A DNA stretch of 64,000 bases, from positions 248,001 through 312,000 of the forward strand of contig NZ_FPBA01000004.1 of assembly GCF_900116515.1 (NCBI RefSeq). The letters are read 5' to 3'. Below, piece by piece: positions 39,537-50,298 of this stretch. Made by a program: the position numbers and the translations under genes. The first letter of the stretch is position 1. Each line of letters begins with the position of its first letter. The notes beneath the pieces were generated by a model. That model was not told where the DNA came from, did no database searches, and saw nothing but the letters and a program-made list of their open reading frames with translations. The stretch comes from Geodermatophilus amargosae (GTDB taxonomy: Bacteria > Actinomycetota > Actinomycetes > Mycobacteriales > Geodermatophilaceae).

Positions 39537-40140
39537 TCATGCTGGAGCGTTGTCGGGAACGACCACGTCGAGGAAGCGCCGCCCGACCGAGGCGATGACG
39601 TCTGCCCCGAGGAGGCCCGAACGTCGGCGTTGAACATCTCGACCTGTATGTTGCCCCGGTATCCGGCCGCGTCGACAACGTGGCGAATGGCGGGAAGTCG
39701 ATGCTGCCGTCGCCGATGCAGCCGCGGGCCAGGAGGACGTCGGCTCGGAGCGGCAGAGTCCAGTCGCGCACCGGGAAGGACGCGATGCGCGACCCGGCCC
39801 GCTCAATCAAACGCCAGACGTCCGGATCCCACCAGACGCGGACGGTGTCGACGACCACCCCGACCTGCTCCTGCGGGAACTCCTCCGCCAGGTCCGATGC
39901 CTGACCCGGGGGCGAGAGCACACTCCGGTCGGCGCAGTCCATAGGATGCAGCGCCTCCAGGGCGAGCCGGACTTTGGTCGACAGCGTAGGGGGCGAGTTC
40001 GCCGAGCGCATCCCGGACCCGATCCGGGGCCCCGCGCAGGTCGCGGGAACTCGTCGGCAGACCGCCGACGACCATCACGAGGCACTCGGCCTGGAGCGTG
40101 GCCGCCTCGTCGATCGCCCGCCGGTTGTCGTCCAGCACCC
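39537..40140 (-). pseudogene. Frameshifted sugar phosphate isomerase/epimerase gene
   Basis: Pieces of one TIM-barrel protein lie in order but in different frames. [20 protein letters not shown] (about 40130-40075) is followed in another frame by LALEALHPMDCADRSV and VVVDTVRVWWDPDVW (39981-39790). A third frame supplies FNADV (about 39630) and a fourth LLGADVIASVGRRFLDVVV just before the stop. At least three frameshifts and a missing N-terminus make it non-functional. The ELHPM-like and VDTxHVWWDP-like motifs match the hexulose/inosose isomerase branch. Confidence 0.75.
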
Positions 40141-40154
40141 CTGGGGAACACCCG

Positions 40155-40401
40155 AACCTGGGGCGGTGCGCCTTCGTCGGTGAGGGCGGCCCGATCTCGT
40201 TGCCGGTGTCCGAGCTGCTGATCCACGAGCAGGTCACGCTGCACGGCTCCTGGGCGACCTCCCTGCGGCACACGGAGGAGTTGCTCGAGCACCTGGTGCG
40301 GTGGAGCCTGCACCCCGAGCGCATCGTCACCCACCGGTTCACCCTCGACCAGGCCGATGAGGCCCACCGCGTCGGCGACAGAGGCGCCGCACACCGCGCC
40401 A
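40155..40401 (+). pseudogene. C-terminal fragment of a zinc alcohol/sugar dehydrogenase
   Basis: The open stretch [48 protein letters not shown] matches the C-terminal nucleotide-domain end of medium-chain zinc dehydrogenases (sorbitol/threonine dehydrogenase type). The N-terminal two thirds and the catalytic zinc site are missing. It abuts the opposite-strand isomerase remnant at about 40140, which marks a deletion or inversion junction. galT begins directly after it. Confidence 0.7.
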
Positions 40402-40419
40402 GTCCGTGGGAGGTAGGTA

Positions 40420-41433
40420 GTGTTCACCGCATCGCACCGCCGGCTCAACCGGCTCACCGGTGAGTGGGTCCTGGTGTCCCCGCACCGCACCGCCCGGCCG
40501 TGGCAGGGGCAGGTGGAGGAGGTGGCGGCCGACCAACGGCCGACCTACGACCCGGCCTGCTATCTCTGCCCGGGCAACGGGCGGGCCGGCGGGGCGCGTA
40601 CTCCCGAGTACGACTCCACCTACGTGTTCGACAACGACTTCGCCGCGCTGACACCGGATGTGGCCCCGGAGGAGGACGACCGCAAAGGCCTGCTGATCGC
40701 GCAGAGCGAGCGCGGGATCTGCCGCGTGGTGTGCTTCTCGCCGCGGCACGACCTGACGCTGGGGCAGATGCCGGCCGAGGCGATCCGCACGGTGGTCGAC
40801 ACCTGGGCCGACCAGTACCTCGAGCTCGGCAGCCTCGACTGGGTCCGCCACGTGCAGATCTTCGAGAACCGCGGCGCGATGATGGGGGCGTCCAACCCCC
40901 ATCCGCACGGTCAGATCTGGGCCAACGAGCGGCTGCCCAATGAGCCGGCGAAGGAACTCGCCCAGCAGCGTGCCCGCGCCGACAGCGGCGGATGCTTGCT
41001 CTGTGACTACCTCGACGTCGAACTGAACGACGGCGAGCGCATCGTGACCGGCAACGAGCACTTCACCGCGCTCGTGCCGTTCTGGGCGGTCTGGCCGTTC
41101 GAGACCCTCGTTCTACCCCGTGCCCACGCCGGCGCCCTGCCCGACCTCGGCCCCGACCAGCGCGACGGGCTGGCCGACATCCTGCGGCGCCTGACCCGCC
41201 GCTACGACCGGCTCTTCGGTGTCACGTTCCCGTACTCGATGGGCCTGCACCAGCAGCCCACCGACGGCGACCCGCACCGCGAGTGGCATCTGCACGCGCA
41301 CTTCTACCCACCGTTGCTGCGCTCGGCGACGGTCCGCAAGTTCATGGTCGGCTACGAGCTGCTCGGCCAGCCCCAACGCGACATCACCCCGGAGACCGCC
41401 GCGCAGCGGCTGCGCGAGCTGCCGGAGGACTGA
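40420..41433 (+). CDS. galT: Galactose-1-phosphate uridylyltransferase, 337 aa
   Basis: The GalT hallmarks are present: N-terminal [16 protein letters not shown], Zn-site Cys in PACYLCPGN, and the active-site run [10 protein letters not shown] with the nucleophilic His of HPH. A second zinc-type segment [10 protein letters not shown] and the C-terminal [24 protein letters not shown] are also conserved. It exchanges UMP between UDP-glucose and galactose 1-phosphate in the Leloir pathway. galK follows six bases downstream but is broken. The GTG start adjoins the dehydrogenase remnant, so its original promoter may be lost. Confidence 0.93.
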   Translation: MFTASHRRLNRLTGEWVLVSPHRTARPWQGQVEEVAADQRPTYDPACYLCPGNGRAGGARTPEYDSTYVFDNDFAALTPDVAPEEDDRKGLLIAQSERGICRVVCFSPRHDLTLGQMPAEAIRTVVDTWADQYLELGSLDWVRHVQIFENRGAMMGASNPHPHGQIWANERLPNEPAKELAQQRARADSGGCLLCDYLDVELNDGERIVTGNEHFTALVPFWAVWPFETLVLPRAHAGALPDLGPDQRDGLADILRRLTRRYDRLFGVTFPYSMGLHQQPTDGDPHREWHLHAHFYPPLLRSATVRKFMVGYELLGQPQRDITPETAAQRLRELPED

Positions 41434-41438
41434 GACCG

Positions 41439-41795
41439 ATGGGCCGCGAGGACCTCAGCACCGAGGAGCTGCGCACCCCGGTTGAGCGGGCCTTCGACGC
41501 GCCACCAGAGCTGGTGGTGCGCTCGCCGGGTCGGGTGGACCTGATCGGCGAGCACACCGACTACAAAGACGGATTCACGCTGCCGGTCGCCCTGGACCTG
41601 GGCACCGACGTCGCAGTCCGGCGTCGCCCCGGCGGGCTGCTGCGGACCGTCGCACGCGAGCTGGACGCCACCGACACCTGGCCGATCGACGCCCTGCGCC
41701 CGGCCGAGGGGTCGGAGTGGGCCCGCTGAGTCGCCGGGGCCGCGGCGCTCCTGCGCGAGAGCCGCGGCAACCTGCCCGGCGCCGGCCGCGGGTGA
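41439..41795 (+). pseudogene. galK: Galactokinase gene truncated by an in-frame stop
   Basis: The first 96 codons are a normal GalK N-terminus: the galactose-binding signature SPGRVDLIGEHTDYKDGFTLP is complete. A TGA at 41727-41729 follows GSEWAR. In the same frame beyond it, VAGAAALLRESRGNLPGAG still resembles GalK (where Tyr is expected at the stop position) until a second TGA at 41793. The ATP-binding half is absent. With galK lost, galT cannot work in a complete local Leloir route unless another galK exists in the genome. Confidence 0.85.
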
Positions 41796-42276
41796 CTCGT
41801 CGCCGGCGTTCGGCGGCCAGTAGCCCCGACGCGAAGTGCACGGGCTCCTCGGTGACCGGGAGCACGGCGGTGCCGGGACAGGATCGGACACCAGGACCTC
41901 GGGTGGGAACACGATCTGTGAGAAGACGTCCCTCCTCTCGAGGGCCTGCGCTCTTTCCGATCATCTCGCCCCCGGCGTGTCCCTGACCTGCCGATCTCCG
42001 GCTACTGGGAACGGTTCAGCGGGCCGTCCCGCGGCGACCGCGAGGGTCGTGAGGCAGATCGCCGCCTCGGGCAGCTGTCTGCCGTGTGCATCTCCTCGAC
42101 TGTCTCAGCGGCGGCGATGGTGGTGCCGCGGAAGCGCTGAGGCATCAATAGCGCTACTGCAGAGGCCCGACGAGAGGGCATATGCGTGTCATCGCCGACC
42201 ATTGCGCGAATACGACCGACAACATGCTGGCGAAGCAGCGAATCGATCAACTGAGAGCTGTCATCTGCTAGAGTTG
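41796..42276. other. About 480 bases without a supported gene; base composition shifts
   Basis: Between the galK remnant and the beta-propeller gene, frames on both strands are short and unrecognised. Toward the right end the G+C visibly falls (for example GCATCAATAGCGCTACTGC), and this continues into the next gene. It is probably a junction between DNAs of different origin. Confidence 0.5.
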
Positions 42277-43356
42277 ATGCCCATGCGGGCAGGCAGGGAT
42301 CACGACTTCGCGGGTCTCCAGATCGACGACTTCTATAGGCCGATCATTCCTCATCCGGCGCCCGACGTCACAGACCAGGGTGACCCGTATCTGCTGACCG
42401 TCCCTCGGTCGTCTGCCAGCAGTTACTCGTACTACCTCTACCATACGGACGTTTCCCGCGAGGGTGACCGGATCGCCGTCTATGGTAGCCACGACCTGCG
42501 GCAGTTCCAGTACCTTGGAAAGGCACTACAAGCGGATGCACCGATGAGCGAGCATTGGGCTCCTTGCGTCGTGTACGACGCATCGGCCAGGCGATACAAC
42601 ATGTTCTACTCACGGAGCACACCCCACCAGTCGAATGCAGACATCGGGCAGCGGCTGCGCCGGGCGGTGGCCGACAGGCCGGAAGGGCCGTTCATCGACC
42701 AGGGCGAGATGCCCCTTGAGCTGGAGACGGACTTCGCCATCGATGCGGACGTCTACCAGAGACACGAACAGCAATCGGGTCGCTCAGCACACTTCCTCGC
42801 ATACGTCGTGGAGTTTTGGAACGAAACACGCGTCGGCGTGGGGATCGTCGAGGTGAAGCTGAGTCCTGACCTCGCTCGGCCCGTGTCGGCTCCGCGCATC
42901 CTCGTCAAGCCCAGCCTGGACGTCCAGATGTATGAGCGCGACCGCTCGATGCCCTGGCAGGTTGGCAAGCGGGATTGGGCCGGCGGCGAAACGGTCGACT
43001 GGCACTGCATCGAGGCGCCCATCGGTGGACTGGTATCTCCGGCCGGCAACCCCTATTACCTGAATAGTTACGGCAGCTACAAGGATGAATCGTATGCTGT
43101 TGGTGCGATCCGCGAAGAGGCGGATGGCAGTTTAACAGATCTAGCAGTGCAAGGTCATGCCGTGCTGAGAAGTGGCATGCTGCCGGGCATCTCGAGTGCC
43201 GGGCATCCCTCAATGGTGACGCCCAACCTGCTGGTCTCGCACGGACGGTTCAGTCCTGATGGTGAGCGGCAGGCCTTCTTCGTGCCTCTGCTCTGGGACG
43301 ACGAGGATCGTCCATTCTGCCCGAATCGGGATCAGCTCGCACACATGCTTCAGTAG
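42277..43356 (+). CDS. GH43/GH130-like beta-propeller protein, 359 aa
   Basis: Repeated beta-propeller blade features are seen: DDFYRPIIPHPAPDVTDQGDPYLL, then YYLYHTDVSREGDRIAVYGSHDL with an SxDL-type strand, EHWAPCVVYDASARRYNMFYS, and AIDADVYQRHE. The WAPxVxY and F-I-D-A-D patterns match clan F/J five-bladed glycosidases such as GH43. Asp residues at each blade could be catalytic, but I cannot place the triad with certainty. The G+C is clearly lower than in neighbours, and codon use is less biased, suggesting separate acquisition. No signal peptide. ATG 42277 or 42283. Confidence 0.65.
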   Translation: MPMRAGRDHDFAGLQIDDFYRPIIPHPAPDVTDQGDPYLLTVPRSSASSYSYYLYHTDVSREGDRIAVYGSHDLRQFQYLGKALQADAPMSEHWAPCVVYDASARRYNMFYSRSTPHQSNADIGQRLRRAVADRPEGPFIDQGEMPLELETDFAIDADVYQRHEQQSGRSAHFLAYVVEFWNETRVGVGIVEVKLSPDLARPVSAPRILVKPSLDVQMYERDRSMPWQVGKRDWAGGETVDWHCIEAPIGGLVSPAGNPYYLNSYGSYKDESYAVGAIREEADGSLTDLAVQGHAVLRSGMLPGISSAGHPSMVTPNLLVSHGRFSPDGERQAFFVPLLWDDEDRPFCPNRDQLAHMLQ

Positions 43357-43361
43357 GAGAA

Positions 43362-43654
43362 ACGCGAGCCGGCCTCCGCGGCATCACCCTGCACACCCTC
43401 CGGCACTCCGCCGCGAGCTTTCTGCTGGCGGCCGGCACGCACACGAAGGTCGTCCAGGAGCACCTCGGTCACTCGTCCTACGCCATCACCGCGGACATCT
43501 ACAGCCACGTCGGGCCGGCCCAACAGCGGGAGGCCGCCGACCGGCTCGCTCAGGCGCTCCGCAGGTCACCGCCGCTGTCCCTCGGCCGCGTTGCTGTACT
43601 CACGCGAGAGGCGGGCCACCCTCGTCGGGTGACCCGCCTCCGACCTGCGGTTTC

Positions 43655-43667
<13 letters not shown>
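43362..43667 (+). pseudogene. C-terminal remnant of a tyrosine recombinase (integrase)
   Basis: The frame reads GITLHTLRHSAASFLLAAGTHTKVVQEHLGHSSYAITADIYSHV, containing the conserved HxLRH, the LGH segment and the catalytic Tyr of a phage-type integrase (Arg, His and Tyr of the C-terminal active site). The rest of the catalytic domain and the N-terminus are missing. It ends against the tRNA-Pro gene, the normal place for an integrase beside its attachment site. It shows that the right island entered here by site-specific recombination. Confidence 0.85.
43609..43641. terminator. Hairpin between integrase remnant and tRNA-Pro
   Basis: GAGGCGGGCCACCC and GGGTGACCCGCCTC pair over 14 bases with one mismatch around a short TCGTC loop. 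It could stop transcription from both sides. It occupies the position of the hairpins at copies 1 and 2 but has a different sequence. Confidence 0.65.
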
Positions 43668-43732
<65 letters not shown>

Positions 43733-43940
43733 AGCGCCGGGCGGCTCGCACCGCCCGATCGCTGCAGGAGCAGGTTACCGCACCGACTCCCCCGCCCTGC
43801 CCGGTGGTCGACCGCGCCGCTGCGGTCATCCGGTCAGTGCGGCTCCAGGGCGTCGTCGACGAACGGCGTGGAGCCGCGGCCGCGGCGGGACCCGCCGTGC
43901 CTACCGCGGCTCCCGGTGGGAACCGCGGCAGGCACCGGCA

Positions 43941-45431
43941 TCAGGCGGCTTCCGCCGGCACCGGCTCGGGCAGCCCGGCCGGCCGTCCCGGCGTGAACAG
44001 CCATGCGGTGAACAGCTCGTCGAGCTGCTGCCCGGACACGTCCTCGGCGAGTGCGATGAACTGTCCGGTGGTCGCCGTCTGCCCCGCCATCGACGAGGCC
44101 CACTCACGCAGGATCGTGAAGAACGCGTCGTCGCCGACCTGGTCGCGGAGGGCCTGCAGCGTCATCGCGCCGCGGGTGTAGACCGCCGGGTGGAACAGCT
44201 GGTCCGTGGCCGGCCCCGGGTCGCCGATCACGACCTGCCAGAAGTCCGCGCCCAGCTCCTCGTCAGTCAGCGACGCGAGCGTGTCGAAGATCCCCTGCGG
44301 GGTGTCCAGCCCCTCGTGCTCCAGCCACAGCCACTCGGCGTAGGTGGCGAAGCCCTCGTTCAGCCACATGTGCTGCCACGTGTCCAGGCGCACCGAGTCG
44401 CCGTACCACTGGTGCGCCAGCTCGTGGACGACGACCGTCTCGGCGAGCAGCGGGTCGCCGAAGAACGCCGGCGAGTACACCGGACGCGTCTGGGTCTCCA
44501 GCGCGAACCCGAGCTCGGGGGTGTTGTCGACGATGGCCCCCGCTGCGCTGAACGGATAGGGCCCGAACCAGCCCTCCTGGGCCTCGACGATCTCAGGCTG
44601 GCGGGCGAGCGTGGCGTCAACGACCTCGCCGGCCAGGGGCCCCTCGGTCTCCGGGTCCGCGTCGAAGGTCGCCACGGCCGGGTCGACGGCGTCCCAGTAC
44701 TCGATGCCGTCGGCCTCGTAGTGGCGGAGGTCGAACTCGCCGACCGCCAGCGTGACGAGGTAGGTGGCCATGGGCTCCTCGGCCGACCACGACCACGTCG
44801 TCCACCCGTCCGCGGTCCACGAGCCGCACAGGACCCCGTTGGAGACGCCCTCCAGGCGCTCGGGCACGGTCACCGAGACGTCGACCGACGCGGCGTCCCG
44901 CGGGTGGTCGTTGGCCGGGAACCAGGTCGCCGCGCCGTGCGGCTGACCGGCGACGACGGCGCCGTCGTCGGTGTGGAAGAAGCCCGAGCCCCCGAGCTCG
45001 TCCTGGAGGGTCTCGGGGACACCGTCGTAGACGACTTCGACGGTGAACTCCCGGTGCTCGCGCAGCGGTTGCGCGGGGGTGACGACGAGTTCCTGGCCCT
45101 CCCGGGTCCAGGTCGCCGGACGGCCGCCCACGGTGACCGAGCGGACCTCCAGTCCCACCAGGTCGAGGTCGAAGCTCGACAGCGACTGGGTGGCCCGCGC
45201 GCTGATGCGCGCGGTGCCGGCGAGGACGTCGGTGGCCGGGTCGTAGCGGAGGTCCAGCCCGTAGTGCTGGACGTCGTACCCGCCGTTGCCGTCGAGCGGG
45301 TAGTAGGGGTCGCCGATGCCGGGCGCCCCGGGCTGCGGGTCCCCGTGTCCCCCGCCGTCCGCCGCGGCGGTGCCGGTGGCGATCGCCACCAGCACCCCCG
45401 CCGTCGTCACCACTGCCAGTCTCCGGGTCAT
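43941..45431 (-). CDS. Secreted M1-family metallopeptidase (aminopeptidase N-like), 496 aa
   Basis: A signal peptide (MTRRLAVVTTAGVLVAIATGTAAA) precedes the M1 N-terminal beta domain (HYGLDLRYDP). The zinc site is VVHELAHQWYGD with the third ligand in WLNEGFATYAEW. It lacks the large C-terminal helical domain of classic aminopeptidase N, which is normal for short secreted actinobacterial members. The 208 bases between tRNA-Pro and its stop hold no gene. The ATG at 45431 directly begins the signal peptide. Confidence 0.92.
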   Translation of the reverse strand: MTRRLAVVTTAGVLVAIATGTAAADGGGHGDPQPGAPGIGDPYYPLDGNGGYDVQHYGLDLRYDPATDVLAGTARISARATQSLSSFDLDLVGLEVRSVTVGGRPATWTREGQELVVTPAQPLREHREFTVEVVYDGVPETLQDELGGSGFFHTDDGAVVAGQPHGAATWFPANDHPRDAASVDVSVTVPERLEGVSNGVLCGSWTADGWTTWSWSAEEPMATYLVTLAVGEFDLRHYEADGIEYWDAVDPAVATFDADPETEGPLAGEVVDATLARQPEIVEAQEGWFGPYPFSAAGAIVDNTPELGFALETQTRPVYSPAFFGDPLLAETVVVHELAHQWYGDSVRLDTWQHMWLNEGFATYAEWLWLEHEGLDTPQGIFDTLASLTDEELGADFWQVVIGDPGPATDQLFHPAVYTRGAMTLQALRDQVGDDAFFTILREWASSMAGQTATTGQFIALAEDVSGQQLDELFTAWLFTPGRPAGLPEPVPAEAA

Positions 45432-45591
45432 GGCCGCCCCCGTCCGTGGATGGGTCCTGCTGGACGGACGGCATCCCATCCCCGGGCGGAGATCAACGGG
45501 AGGCTCCCTGTGTGCCAGGTCACACCCGGGATCCGGAACCCGGCCGGTCGCCCCACGGGGCAATCACCGCGCTACCGAAGGTCGGCGGCGC

Positions 45592-46941
45592 TCATCCGCG
45601 GGACCCGTCGTTACCCCGGCCCTCGCGGACCTTCACCGAGATGTCCAGCGGCGTGCCGGTGAAGCCCCAACGCTCGCGCAGCTTGCGCTCGAGGAACCGG
45701 CGGTAGCCGGCCTCGAGGAAGCCGGTGGAGAAGACGACGAACCGCGGCGGCCGGACGTCGGCCTGCGTCACGTACTTGATCTTCGGCGCGCGCCCGCCGC
45801 GGGCCGGCGGCGGCGTCTCCTGGACCAGCTGGCGGACGTAGGCGTTGAGCTCCGCCGTCGGCACCCGGGTCTCCCAGGAGGCGATCGCCGCGCGCAGGTG
45901 GTCGGGGAGCCTGCCGACACCGCGGCCGCTGGTCGCCGAGATGTTGACCCGCGACGCCCACTTGATCCGGGCGAGGTCGCGGTCGATCTCCCGTTCCAGC
46001 TGGGCGTGCCGGTCCTCGTCGACGGCGTCCCACTTGTTGAACGCGATGACCAACGCGCGGCCGGCCTCGATGACCTGGGTGATCACCCGCTGGTCCTGCT
46101 CGCTGATCACCTCGTCGGCGGCCAGCAGTACGACGGCGACCTCGGCGGCCTGGATCGCCGCCTCGGTGCGCAGGCTGGCGTAGTACTCGGTGCCGCTGGC
46201 GGTGTTCACCTTGCGGCGCAGCCCCGCGGTGTCCACGAACCGCCACTCCTCGCCGCCGAGGTTGATGATCGAGTCGACCGGGTCCACGGTCGTGCCGGCG
46301 ACGGAGTCGACGACCGAGCGCTCCTCCTTCGCCAGCCGGTTGAGCAGGCTCGACTTGCCCACGTTGGGCCGGCCCACCAGCGCCACCCGGCGCGGGCCGC
46401 CCTCCCCGGGCTCCCCGCGCGGCGCCTCCGGCAGCGCGTCCAGCACCAGGTCGAGCAGGTCGCCGGACCCGCGGCCGTGCAGCGCGCTCACCGGCTGCGG
46501 CTCCCCCAGGCCCAGCGACCACAGCTCGGCGGCGTTGGACTCGCTGCGCTCGTCGTCGACCTTGTTGGCGACGACGATGACCGGCCGGTCACTGCGGCGC
46601 AGGATGCGTGCGGCGGCCAGGTCGGTGTCGGTGGCGCCGACGGTGCTGTCGACGACGAGGACGATCACGTCGGCGGTGCGCATCGCGAACTCCGCCTGCC
46701 GGCTGATCGAGGCCCCCAGCCCCTCGGCCTTGGGGTCCCAGCCGCCGGTGTCGGTGACGGTGAACCGCCGCCCGTTCCACAGTCCCTCGTAGGAGATGCG
46801 GTCGCGGGTCACCCCCGGGATGTCCTGCACCACCGCGGCGCGCCGTCCCAGGATCCGGTTCACCAGCGTCGACTTGCCCACGTTGGGCCGGCCGACGATC
46901 GCCACCACCGGCAGCGGACCGCCCGTGCCCTCCTCGCTCAT
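45592..46941 (-). CDS. der: Ribosome-associated GTPase Der (EngA), 449 aa
   Basis: Two tandem GTPase domains define Der: first with [14 protein letters not shown] and DTGGW, second with [14 protein letters not shown] and DTAGLRR, plus the specificity motifs NKVD and NKWD. A C-terminal KH-like domain follows. It assists 50S subunit assembly. The start overlaps the cmk stop by four bases. cmk-der pairing is standard in actinobacteria. Confidence 0.97.
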   Translation of the reverse strand: MSEEGTGGPLPVVAIVGRPNVGKSTLVNRILGRRAAVVQDIPGVTRDRISYEGLWNGRRFTVTDTGGWDPKAEGLGASISRQAEFAMRTADVIVLVVDSTVGATDTDLAAARILRRSDRPVIVVANKVDDERSESNAAELWSLGLGEPQPVSALHGRGSGDLLDLVLDALPEAPRGEPGEGGPRRVALVGRPNVGKSSLLNRLAKEERSVVDSVAGTTVDPVDSIINLGGEEWRFVDTAGLRRKVNTASGTEYYASLRTEAAIQAAEVAVVLLAADEVISEQDQRVITQVIEAGRALVIAFNKWDAVDEDRHAQLEREIDRDLARIKWASRVNISATSGRGVGRLPDHLRAAIASWETRVPTAELNAYVRQLVQETPPPARGGRAPKIKYVTQADVRPPRFVVFSTGFLEAGYRRFLERKLRERWGFTGTPLDISVKVREGRGNDGSRG

Positions 46942-47636
46942 GTCCTCTCCCCTGCTCCGACCGACGAGAGCGCCAGGTCGACGACGCGGTCGACGACGGC
47001 CTCCCGGTCCAGGTCGGTGCTGTCCACGACCACCGCGTCGGCGGCCGGCCGCAGCGGGCTGTCCGCGCGGCTGCTGTCGTACTCGTCCCGGCGGCGCAGG
47101 TCGGCCGCGAGCGCGGCGACCTCCGCCGGGTCGCCGATCCCGAGCTGCCCCGCCCGCCGCTGCGCCCGGACCTCCGGGGCGGCGGTCAGGTAGACCTTCA
47201 GCGTCGCGTCGGGCAGCACGACGGTGCCGATGTCGCGCCCCTCCACGACGACGGCGTCGGCCGAGGCCACGAGCGCCCGCTGCTGGTCGACCAGCTGCCG
47301 GCGCACCGCGGGCACCGCCGACACCGCCGACACGTTGCGCGTCACCTCGGCGCCGCGGATCCGCTCGGCGACGTCGGCCCCGTCGACCTCCACCTGCTCG
47401 ACGCCGGCCGCCGTCCCGACCTCGATGCGGGCACCGGCGACCACGCGGGCCACCGCGTCGGCGTCGTCGGGGTCCACGCCCGCGTCGATGACGGCCACGG
47501 TGGCCGCGCGGTACATGGCGCCGGTGTCGAGGTAGGCCGCCCCGAGCCGGGCGGCGACCGCCCGCGCCACGCTGGACTTGCCCGTCCCCGACGGCCCGTC
47601 GAGGGTCACCTGCCCCCGGAACCTCTGCTCGCTCAC
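46938..47636 (-). CDS. cmk: Cytidylate kinase, 232 aa
   Basis: The P-loop reads [19 protein letters not shown], followed by [10 protein letters not shown] and [15 protein letters not shown], all diagnostic of CMP kinase. It phosphorylates CMP and dCMP. The GTG at 47636 is adopted for usual length; an in-frame GTG at 47684 overlaps the aroH stop (GTGA) and would add 16 residues, and coupling favours it. The gene overlaps der at its 3' end. Confidence 0.93.
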   Translation of the reverse strand: MSEQRFRGQVTLDGPSGTGKSSVARAVAARLGAAYLDTGAMYRAATVAVIDAGVDPDDADAVARVVAGARIEVGTAAGVEQVEVDGADVAERIRGAEVTRNVSAVSAVPAVRRQLVDQQRALVASADAVVVEGRDIGTVVLPDATLKVYLTAAPEVRAQRRAGQLGIGDPAEVAALAADLRRRDEYDSSRADSPLRPAADAVVVDSTDLDREAVVDRVVDLALSSVGAGERT

Positions 47637-47680
47637 TGCGCTGTCACCACGCGCAGTGGTCTCCGCTCGCCGGTGCCCGC

Positions 47681-48043
47681 TCACTGCGCGATGTCCCGTC
47701 GCAGCGCCACGGCACCCCGCAGGTACACGTGCTGGATCTCCGTCCGCGGCCGGTCGGTCTCCACGTGCGCCATCAGCCGCAGCACCCGAGGCAGCGCGTG
47801 CGGGACGCCGATCTCGGTGGCGCACATCAGCGGCACGTCGCCCATCCCGAGCTCGCGGGCGGCCAGCGCCGGGAACTCCGAGACCAGGTCGGGGGTCGCG
47901 GTGAACAGGATACTGATGATGTCGTCGTGGTCGAGGCCGTTGCGCTCGACCACGGTGCTCACCAGCTCGCGGGTGGCCTCGAGGACCTCGTCGCGGTCGT
48001 CGGCGTCCACCTGTGTCGCGCCGCGGATGGCCCGTACGGCCAC
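47681..48043 (-). CDS. aroH: Chorismate mutase, AroH type, 120 aa
   Basis: The trimeric AroH fold is recognisable: VRAIRGATQVDADDRDEVLEATRELV, the active-site ISILFTATPDLVSEFPA with CATEIGVP, and VYLRGAVALR. It converts chorismate to prephenate for Phe/Tyr synthesis. GTG 48043 has GGAGG six bases upstream; GTG 48049 is less well placed. It leads into cmk and der. Confidence 0.92.
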   Translation of the reverse strand: MAVRAIRGATQVDADDRDEVLEATRELVSTVVERNGLDHDDIISILFTATPDLVSEFPALAARELGMGDVPLMCATEIGVPHALPRVLRLMAHVETDRPRTEIQHVYLRGAVALRRDIAQ

Positions 48044-48224
48044 GTGCACCCTCCTCGATCGGTCCCGGCTCCCGGAAACGGGGTGCCCGGTCGAGTCTAG
48101 GTACCCCGCGCCACGGCTCCTCCCCCAACCGCCTGCCGCGTGCTGCATGCGGTCGGGACCACGGCTGAGTTGGGGGTAACGGTTCCGACCGTCGGGTCGG
48201 CGGACTCGCCCCCGGGCGGTCGGG

Positions 48225-49138
48225 TCAGAGGGGGCGGATGCCCCAGGTGCCGGTCGTGGACTCCCCCGGCGCCAGCCGCACGACCGCCTCGCCGGAGCGG
48301 AACGCGTCCGGCGGGCAGGTCATCGGCTCGACGGCCAGCCCCTGGCGGCGGCGCGACGGCGGCTCGACGACGTCGCCGGTGAACACCTGCAGGTAGCCGT
48401 AGGAGGCGTCCATCCAGACGGCCGCGCCGCTGCCGTCGGGGCGGACGAGGCGCACCTCGGCGGTGCCGTCGGCGTCCCGGACGAGGTCGGTGAAGCAGTC
48501 GTCGACGACGAGGTCGCCGACCGGCCGCCCGCCGCGCAGGTCGAACGGCGTCCCCTCCACCGGCTCGCTCCCCACCGGCAGCAGCCGGTCGTCGGTCAGC
48601 ACCCGCGTGGCCGCGGGGAGGGTGAGCGTGCAGTCGTCGACCCGCAGGCCCGGCCCGGCGGCGAGGTAGGGGTGGTGGCCCTCGCCGTAGGGCAGGTCGG
48701 CGTCGCCCTCGTTGGTGGCCGTGGTCGTCACCCGCAGCCCGTCCGCGGACAGCTCGTAGCCCACCTGCAGGCGCAGCGAGAAGGGATAGCCCGGCTGCGG
48801 GTGCAGCAGGTGCTGGAGCACCACGGAGTCGTCGGACCGAGCGAGCAGCCGCCAGGCCACGTGCCGCACCAGGCCGTGGATCGCCGTCCCCCGCTCCGGC
48901 TCGGTCACCGGCGTGCGCAGGGCCGTGCCGTCCCAGGACCACTCGCCGTCGCGCAGCCGGTTGGGCCAGGGCGCGAGCACGTTGCCGCGCACGTCCGCGG
49001 CCATCTCGCCGGCGTCGAACCCGTCGACGACGTCCCGCCCGCCGGCGCGGTAGGTGCGCAGTCCGCCGCCGACCTCGACCACGACGGCCTCGGCGTCCCC
49101 CGCGCGGAGGACGTGCTGCTCGCCGGTGGGCGGGAGGC

Positions 49139-49142
<4 letters not shown>
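48225..49142 (-). CDS. Aldose 1-epimerase (mutarotase) family protein, 305 aa
   Basis: A galactose-mutarotase-like beta-sandwich: WPNRLRDGEWSWDG, HGLVRHVAWRLL with a conserved His, and GHHPYLAAG with the second catalytic-region His. Later segments VFTGD and AVEPMTCPPDAFRSGE carry the usual Glu. It interconverts anomers of xylose or other aldoses. The GTG start overlaps the ABC ATPase stop (GTGA), tying it to the xylose cassette. Confidence 0.85.
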
Positions 49143-50227
<1,085 letters not shown>

Positions 50228-50298
50228 GGGGTGCTCCTCGCGGGTTCGGCGACGGTGCCGGGTGGTCCAGGTGCGGGTGGTGCAGGTGCTGAGCTGGT

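Noticed and set aside
43941-45431. M1 peptidase as island cargo
   Set aside because: It lies on the far side of the intact tRNA-Pro, outside the direct repeats, so it belongs to the core side.
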